Assembly (NCBI GenBank): GCA_019417125.1
Contig: DXVZ01000046.1
Span: 1-19,288, forward strand
Length of the DNA: 19,288 nucleotides
Source: Phascolarctobacterium sp.
GTDB taxonomy: Bacteria; Bacillota; Negativicutes; Acidaminococcales; Acidaminococcaceae
Direction of reading: 5' to 3'
The notes under the pieces were generated by a model, which saw only the letters and a program-made list of their open reading frames with translations, made no database searches and had not been told where the DNA came from. Position 1 is the first letter of the stretch; every line of letters begins with the position of its first letter. The translations under genes were made by a program, and so were the position numbers. Below, in pieces: positions 15,607-19,288 of the stretch.

Positions 15607-15628
15607 CTCCATTCTGTAAAGAATGAAG
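15607..15628 (-). promoter_or_regulatory. Leader hairpin sequestering the toxin ribosome binding site
   Basis: In the toxin mRNA, CTTCATTCT (15628-15620) can pair over nine positions (one G-U) with AGAATGGAG (15615-15607) around a four-base TTAC loop. The right arm includes GGAG of the Shine-Dalgarno, so translation should be low unless the leader is refolded or processed. Such occlusion is a standard second lock in type I toxin mRNAs. Confidence 0.65.
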
Positions 15629-15663
15629 GCCAGCCCACCCTGCAACACGGTTGTTACTGCAAT

Positions 15664-15692
15664 AATTTAACACATTTAGATAATACTGTCAA
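15664..15692 (-). promoter_or_regulatory. Promoter of the toxin gene
   Basis: Read on the minus strand, a perfect TTGACA (15692-15687) and TAAATT (15669-15664) are separated by 17 bases, with TGT forming an extended -10. Transcription should start near 15657, giving a leader of about 60 bases before the ATG at 15597. Confidence 0.75.
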
Positions 15693-15718
15693 TCTTTAAA
15701 ATCTAAAAGTAATTTTAA

Positions 15719-15757
15719 GGCTGTTGTGAACAGAAATGTTCGCAGCAGTCTTTTTTT
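15719..15757 (+). terminator. Strong plus-strand terminator downstream of the toxin locus
   Basis: A 14-pair stem, GGCTGTTGTGAACA (15719-15732) with TGTTCGCAGCAGTC (15737-15750) including G-U pairs, is capped by a GAAA loop and followed by seven T (15751-15757). No plus-strand gene lies between dut and this site. It must end either dut read-through or a long antitoxin RNA. Confidence 0.85.
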
Positions 15758-15793
15758 ATTGCTAAAAACACAGTTGAGTTAAGGCAAAGACAG

Positions 15794-15822
15794 TAGAAAT
15801 TTTATTTTAAAAGTGATATAAT
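15794..15822 (+). promoter_or_regulatory. Promoter of the polysaccharide cluster
   Basis: TAGAAA (15794-15799) is followed after 17 bases by TATAAT (15817-15822) with a TGA extended -10. A second TATAAT at 15827-15832 lacks a matching -35. The leader to the GTG start at 15892 would be about 63 bases and is very AT-rich. The span from 15758 to the gene holds nothing else recognisable. Confidence 0.75.
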
Positions 15823-15891
15823 ACATTATAATTGATTGTAAAATAAAGTTATAGATAATTTTTAAATAAAAATAGAGAATAGGGGATAACA

Positions 15892-17322
15892 GTGCCTGAC
15901 AAAATACAGGGTATAAACAAGTACACTAATATAATTTTACCTTTAGTTTTAATTTGTGTTGATTACATCGCCATCGTCTGCGCGGAACAGCTTGCCTTTA
16001 ACTTCCGCAACTTCTACACCGGCAACAGCCACCTGCGCATATCATGGCTTAACTTCTGGGTAGTATTCCCGTTACTATACCTCATCTTCTTAAATATCGA
16101 ACAGCTCTACAACCGCCGTGCGCAGTTCTGGCAGATAATCCAAAAACTCTTTACGGCAAGCTGCTACGCCGTCACAAGTATCATCATATTACTCTATATA
16201 GCGCGCATAGCAGCCACAACATCAAGAATGTTCATCGCGGTATTCTGGCTGTTAAGCTTTATACTGCTTGTCATCTTCCGCTATTTAACCAAAAAGATAT
16301 TAGAAAAATACCAGTTACTGCAAATACCGGTACTCATCATCGGCGCAGGCAAAACAGCAGAACTCTTAGTACAAGGCATCAAAAACGACGCCGGTATGGG
16401 CTACAAAATAATAGGGCTCTTAGAAGACAACCAAGTAGAACAAGGCATATTAGAAAATTACCCCGTACTTGGCAAATTTACCGACGCTGAACAAGTAATA
16501 GCAAAATACAACATCAACCACGTCTTTATAGCAGCGCCTGGTTTAGAACAAGGCAAACTGACAAAACTAATCTACAAAGTACAGCCCTTAGTAAAAAGCA
16601 TGGGCGTAATACCAAACCTGGTAGGCGTACCCATGGGAGGGATAGAAGCAGAAAGCCTGTTTAACGAAAAGCTGATGTTATTAAGGCTAAAAAACAACTT
16701 AGCGCGCCCGGTAAACAGATGGATAAAAACAATCTTTGACTACGTACTGACCATAACAGGCACGATAGTAATATCGCCGATATTACTTATTATCGCCATA
16801 TGGATATATAAAGACTCACCGGGGCCGGTAATCTTCAAGCATCGGCGCATAGGCAAAAACGGCAAAGAATTTAACTGCTACAAATTCCGCAGCATGTGCG
16901 TCGACGCCAAAGAGAAGTTAGAGCAACTGCTAAAAACAAATCCGGAAGCGAAAGCAGAATGGGAAAAAGACTTTAAGTTAAAGAACGACCCGCGCATAAC
17001 CAAAAGCGGGGCATTTTTACGAAAGACGAGTTTAGACGAACTGCCGCAGATATTCAACGTGCTGAAAGGGGAAATGAGCCTGGTAGGTCCGCGCCCGATA
17101 ATAAGGGACGAGATGGCAAGGTACGGAGAATACATTAACGACTACCTGATGGTAAAACCGGGCATCACCGGCATGTGGCAGGTCAGCGGCAGAAGCGACA
17201 TCGACTACGCAGAACGTGTGATGCTGGATAGCTGGTACACAAGAAACTGGAGTGTGTGGCTTGATATAACGCTGTTGTTTAAAACATTTAAAGTAGTATT
17301 ACTCAGAAAAGGTGCGTATTAA
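15892..17322 (+). CDS. WbaP-like undecaprenyl-phosphate sugar phosphotransferase
   Basis: This 476-residue polyprenyl-phosphate hexose-1-phosphate transferase loads the first sugar onto undecaprenyl phosphate to start exopolysaccharide or capsule units. Four N-terminal membrane segments lie at about 12-36, 52-68, 90-105 and 112-131. A soluble nucleotide-binding-like region (VLIIGAGKTAELLV, 147-160) follows, then a fifth hydrophobic segment (281-306) and the catalytic domain. That domain has FKHRRIGKNGKEF (315-327), KFRSM (331-335), RKTSLDELPQIFNVLKGEMS (377-396) with Asp382-Glu383, LVGPRP (397-402) and the end KPGITGMWQVSGRS. The length and five segments match WbaP/CpsE. The start is GTG with AGGGGATA before it. 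ATA (Ile) and AGA-type codons are much more common than in the upstream core genes. The sugar (Gal or Glc) cannot be decided. Confidence 0.92.
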   Translation: MPDKIQGINKYTNIILPLVLICVDYIAIVCAEQLAFNFRNFYTGNSHLRISWLNFWVVFPLLYLIFLNIEQLYNRRAQFWQIIQKLFTASCYAVTSIIILLYIARIAATTSRMFIAVFWLLSFILLVIFRYLTKKILEKYQLLQIPVLIIGAGKTAELLVQGIKNDAGMGYKIIGLLEDNQVEQGILENYPVLGKFTDAEQVIAKYNINHVFIAAPGLEQGKLTKLIYKVQPLVKSMGVIPNLVGVPMGGIEAESLFNEKLMLLRLKNNLARPVNRWIKTIFDYVLTITGTIVISPILLIIAIWIYKDSPGPVIFKHRRIGKNGKEFNCYKFRSMCVDAKEKLEQLLKTNPEAKAEWEKDFKLKNDPRITKSGAFLRKTSLDELPQIFNVLKGEMSLVGPRPIIRDEMARYGEYINDYLMVKPGITGMWQVSGRSDIDYAERVMLDSWYTRNWSVWLDITLLFKTFKVVLLRKGAY

Positions 17323-17347
17323 AAATTAATGCTTATAGGAGTCCAAA

Positions 17348-18739
17348 ATGAAAATAATAATTCTTGCCGGTGGTGGTGGTACAAGATTATTTCCGCTTTC
17401 AAGGGCATGTTATCCAAAACAGTTTTTAAAAATTGCTGGTGAAAAATCTTTGCTACAGCAAACAGTAGAAAGATTTTTAATAATAGCTAAACAAGAAGAT
17501 ATTGTTATAGTTACGAACAAAGATTATATTTTCCACGTACAAGAAGATTTACACGAAATTGGTGCAGAAAAAGTTAACATAATAACAGAACCAACTGGTA
17601 AAAATACTGCGCCTGCTATTGCTTTGGCAATTAGCTATTGTAAAGATTATTTAAACTGCGCTAATGATGAAATATTTTTCGTAAGCCCGGCAGACCATTT
17701 ATTAAAACCTGCCAAAAAATTTGCTGAACTTGTACAACAAGCTGAACAAGTTTGCAAAGAGCAAAACGGCATTATAACAATAGGTATTAAACCTACTAAA
17801 CCGGAGACCGGCTATGGCTATATACAGACGGCAGACAAAATAGATGAGAATGTATTTTACGTAAAGAGTTTTAAAGAAAAGCCTGATAAAGTAACGGCTG
17901 AAAAATATCTTGCAGAAGGCAATTATTACTGGAACGCAGGTATGTTTATGTTTTCTATCAGCAGAATGGAAAAAGAGTTAGAACAGTATGTACCTGAAAT
18001 AGCAAAAATTAGTAAACAAGGATATAAAAATTGCGTAAATAATTTTAATGAAATGCCTGATATTTCTATAGATTACGCAGTTGCCGAAAAAAGCACTCAT
18101 ATGGCAGTAATGCCAATGCAGGATATTTACTGGAACGATATAGGCAGTTTTGACTCTATTGCTGAAGTGCTGGCAGATAAAAATGGAAATGGACTTTATG
18201 GCGACATTATTGCTGATGATTGCCAAAATACAACCATATTAGGCTGCGATAGACTGATAAGTGGTATTGGTCTAAAAAATTTAATTGTAGTAGATACTCC
18301 TGATTCTCTGCTTATAACAGAAAAAGGCAAAAGCCAGGAAGTAAAAAAAGTAGTTGACAAACTAAAAAAATACCACCGCAAAGAAGTAATAGAAAACAGA
18401 ACTATGTACAGACCATGGGGAAGTTATACAATCCTTGCCGAAGGTAAAGGTTACAAAGTAAAACGTATAACCATAAAACCAGGAGCAAAATTAAGCCTGC
18501 AAATGCATTACCACCGCAGTGAACACTGGACGGTAATAAGCGGCACTGGCAAGCTTACGTTGGATGACAAAGTAGTAATTTTTAAAGAAAACGAAAGCAC
18601 CTATATACCAATAGCCGTAAAGCACAGGCTTGAAAACCCAGGGCAAATACCGCTTTCGATAATCGAAGTGCAGAATGGCAGATATTTAGGTGAAGATGAT
18701 ATTGTAAGGTTTGACGATGAATATGGAAGGATAAAATGA
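17348..18739 (+). CDS. manC: Mannose-1-phosphate guanylyltransferase / mannose-6-phosphate isomerase
   Basis: This 463-residue bifunctional ManC/AlgA/CpsB-type enzyme makes GDP-mannose and probably also converts fructose-6-P to mannose-6-P. The N-terminal nucleotidyltransferase has LAGGGGTRLFPLSRACYPKQ (residues 6-25), the loop VSPADH and YYWNAGMFMF. The C-terminal type II isomerase cupin has YRPWGSY (354-360) and LSLQMHYHRSEHW (382-394), with likely metal ligands Gln385, His387 and Glu392, and GRYLGEDDIVRFDDEYGR near the end. The usual GTRLWPLSR is GTRLFPLSR here. ATAGGAG lies seven bases upstream of the start. It overlaps the next gene by four bases (ATGA). The gene is strongly AT-rich: a hand count of 17461-17520 gives 14 G+C in 60. 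Confidence 0.94.
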   Translation: MKIIILAGGGGTRLFPLSRACYPKQFLKIAGEKSLLQQTVERFLIIAKQEDIVIVTNKDYIFHVQEDLHEIGAEKVNIITEPTGKNTAPAIALAISYCKDYLNCANDEIFFVSPADHLLKPAKKFAELVQQAEQVCKEQNGIITIGIKPTKPETGYGYIQTADKIDENVFYVKSFKEKPDKVTAEKYLAEGNYYWNAGMFMFSISRMEKELEQYVPEIAKISKQGYKNCVNNFNEMPDISIDYAVAEKSTHMAVMPMQDIYWNDIGSFDSIAEVLADKNGNGLYGDIIADDCQNTTILGCDRLISGIGLKNLIVVDTPDSLLITEKGKSQEVKKVVDKLKKYHRKEVIENRTMYRPWGSYTILAEGKGYKVKRITIKPGAKLSLQMHYHRSEHWTVISGTGKLTLDDKVVIFKENESTYIPIAVKHRLENPGQIPLSIIEVQNGRYLGEDDIVRFDDEYGRIK

Positions 18740-19288
18740 AAATAGCAATCGTTTGTGACTGGCTTGTAACTTATGCTGGAGCAGAAAAAGTATTAGAGCA
18801 AATATTAAATGTTTTTCCGGAAGCAGATTTATTTGCTTTAGTAGATTTTTTGCCGGAAAATAACCGTGCGTTCATAAAAAAGAAAAAAGTAATGACCAGT
18901 TTTATTCAAAAATTGCCGAAAGCTAAAACGAAGTACCGTAATTATTTACCATTAATGCCATTAGCAATAGAACAATTAGATGTGACTGGGTATGACGTTG
19001 TTATAAGTTCATCTCACTGTGTCGCTAAAGGCATTATAACAAGCCCAAATCAAGTGCATATCTCTTATGTGCATTCTCCAATACGTTATGCATGGGATTT
19101 ACAACACCAGTATTTAAAAGAATCAGGGCTTAATAAAGGATTGAAAGGCTGGATTGCAAAAGCGATACTGCATTATATGCGCTTATGGGATTATAGAACT
19201 GCAAACAATGTAGATTATTTTATTGCCAATTCAAATTGGTTCTATAATAAATGTTGGGGTTTACTTACTTGTTCGAATCTAACAAGTA
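18736..19288 (+). CDS. Family 4 glycosyltransferase, N-terminal part (runs off window)
   Basis: The visible 184 residues start MKIAIVCDWLVTYAGAEKVL, the N-terminal acceptor-side fold of GT4 glycosyltransferases often found next to manC and WbaP-type genes (WbaZ-like mannosyltransferases). Family features continue through YDVVISSSHCVAKG (86-99), HISYVHSPIRYAWD (108-121), LRLWDYRTANNVDYF-type sequence and FIANS (162-166). After that the protein should read like FVAxRIxKxYxR, but here it reads NWFYNKCWGLLTCSN, which does not fit. The frame stays open to the edge. Translational coupling with manC is likely through the ATGA overlap. Given the neighbour, GDP-mannose is a likely donor, but that is inference. 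Confidence 0.85.
   Translation, partial: MKIAIVCDWLVTYAGAEKVLEQILNVFPEADLFALVDFLPENNRAFIKKKKVMTSFIQKLPKAKTKYRNYLPLMPLAIEQLDVTGYDVVISSSHCVAKGIITSPNQVHISYVHSPIRYAWDLQHQYLKESGLNKGLKGWIAKAILHYMRLWDYRTANNVDYFIANSNWFYNKCWGLLTCSNLTS
19238..19288. other. Possible insertion-sequence end or frameshift region at window edge
   Basis: From about 19237 the glycosyltransferase stops matching its family. The DNA there reads GGTTCT (19238-19243), later TGTTGGGGTTT, and ends with an 8-base inverted repeat, TACTTGTT (19266-19273) and AACAAGTA (19281-19288). GG-TCT starts are reminiscent of ISL3-type element ends. Too little sequence remains to tell an insertion from divergence or a sequencing error. Confidence 0.3.

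Larger units (their letters stand above)
15414..15655. repeat. Inverted duplication of the two RNA leaders
   Basis: The plus-strand RNA carries AACAACCG (15414-15421), seven bases, then GGTGGGTTGGCC (15429-15440). The minus-strand toxin mRNA carries AACAACCG (15655-15648), eight bases, then GGTGGGCTGGCC (15639-15628). The blocks differ at one of 20 positions and lie 12 and 8 bases after the respective -10 boxes. Convergent transcription therefore gives two RNAs with nearly the same 5' sequence. In DNA it is an imperfect inverted repeat enclosing the toxin gene. Confidence 0.75.

Noticed and set aside
15827..15832. Second TATAAT before the WbaP gene
   Set aside because: No -35 at a proper distance and no extended -10; the TATAAT at 15817 is clearly better.
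1..19288. CRISPR array, tRNA or rRNA genes
   Set aside because: No regularly spaced direct repeats, cloverleaf-like segments or rRNA-like stretches were seen on either strand.

Overview
The window reads as a chromosomal stretch of an anaerobic Firmicute. The best guess is Negativicutes, perhaps an Acidaminococcaceae/Phascolarctobacterium-type organism. The pointers are an IspH protein fused to ribosomal S1 repeats, the order scpA-scpB-rluB-yhiN-cmk-plsC-ispH/S1, a zinc-ribbon L28, and an [FeFe] hydrogenase with a rubredoxin tail. The genus-level guess is inference from gene content and has not been tested.

Positions 1-7694 hold a tight plus-strand core operon. It contains the end of scpA, then scpB, a 23S/16S pseudouridine synthase, a BaiN/HI0933-type flavoprotein, cytidylate kinase, a PlsC acyltransferase, the IspH-S1 fusion and the FMN-dependent type 2 IPP isomerase. 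Genes overlap or lie 1-18 bases apart, and a hairpin terminator closes the unit. The operon joins chromosome segregation, RNA modification, nucleotide and lipid supply, translation and two consecutive isoprenoid enzymes. Inside the fusion gene sit a low-GC patch, a good promoter-like sequence and a Shine-Dalgarno exactly before an in-frame ATG at the IspH/S1 junction, so the S1 half could also be made alone.

Positions 7695-8212 hold a hairpin-rich intergenic element and the minus-strand rpmB gene, with its own promoter and terminator. Positions 8213-10975 carry recG and a TVP38/VTT membrane protein. Positions 10997-12648 are a self-contained transcription unit for an [FeFe] hydrogenase ending in a rubrerythrin-style rubredoxin domain. 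Positions 12697-15371 carry pnp, preceded by a sequence matching the SigH-type promoter consensus, and dut.

The most interesting region is 15372-15757, between dut and the polysaccharide genes. It holds a previously uncalled 28-residue hydrophobic ORF on the minus strand with the look of a holin-like type I toxin. It has its own consensus promoter, a leader hairpin that covers its ribosome binding site, and a terminator with eight T. An opposing strong promoter directly after dut would make an antisense RNA. The two transcripts start with nearly the same leader sequence, as an inverted duplication.

From 15817 to the end, a new promoter drives an exopolysaccharide/capsule cluster: a WbaP-like initiating sugar transferase, a ManC-type GDP-mannose enzyme and a family 4 glycosyltransferase cut by the window edge. 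These genes differ from the core genes in base and codon use (ATA-rich, then AT-rich), which fits an acquired surface-polysaccharide locus. The last glycosyltransferase stops resembling its family about 50 bases before the edge, which may mark an insertion or frameshift.
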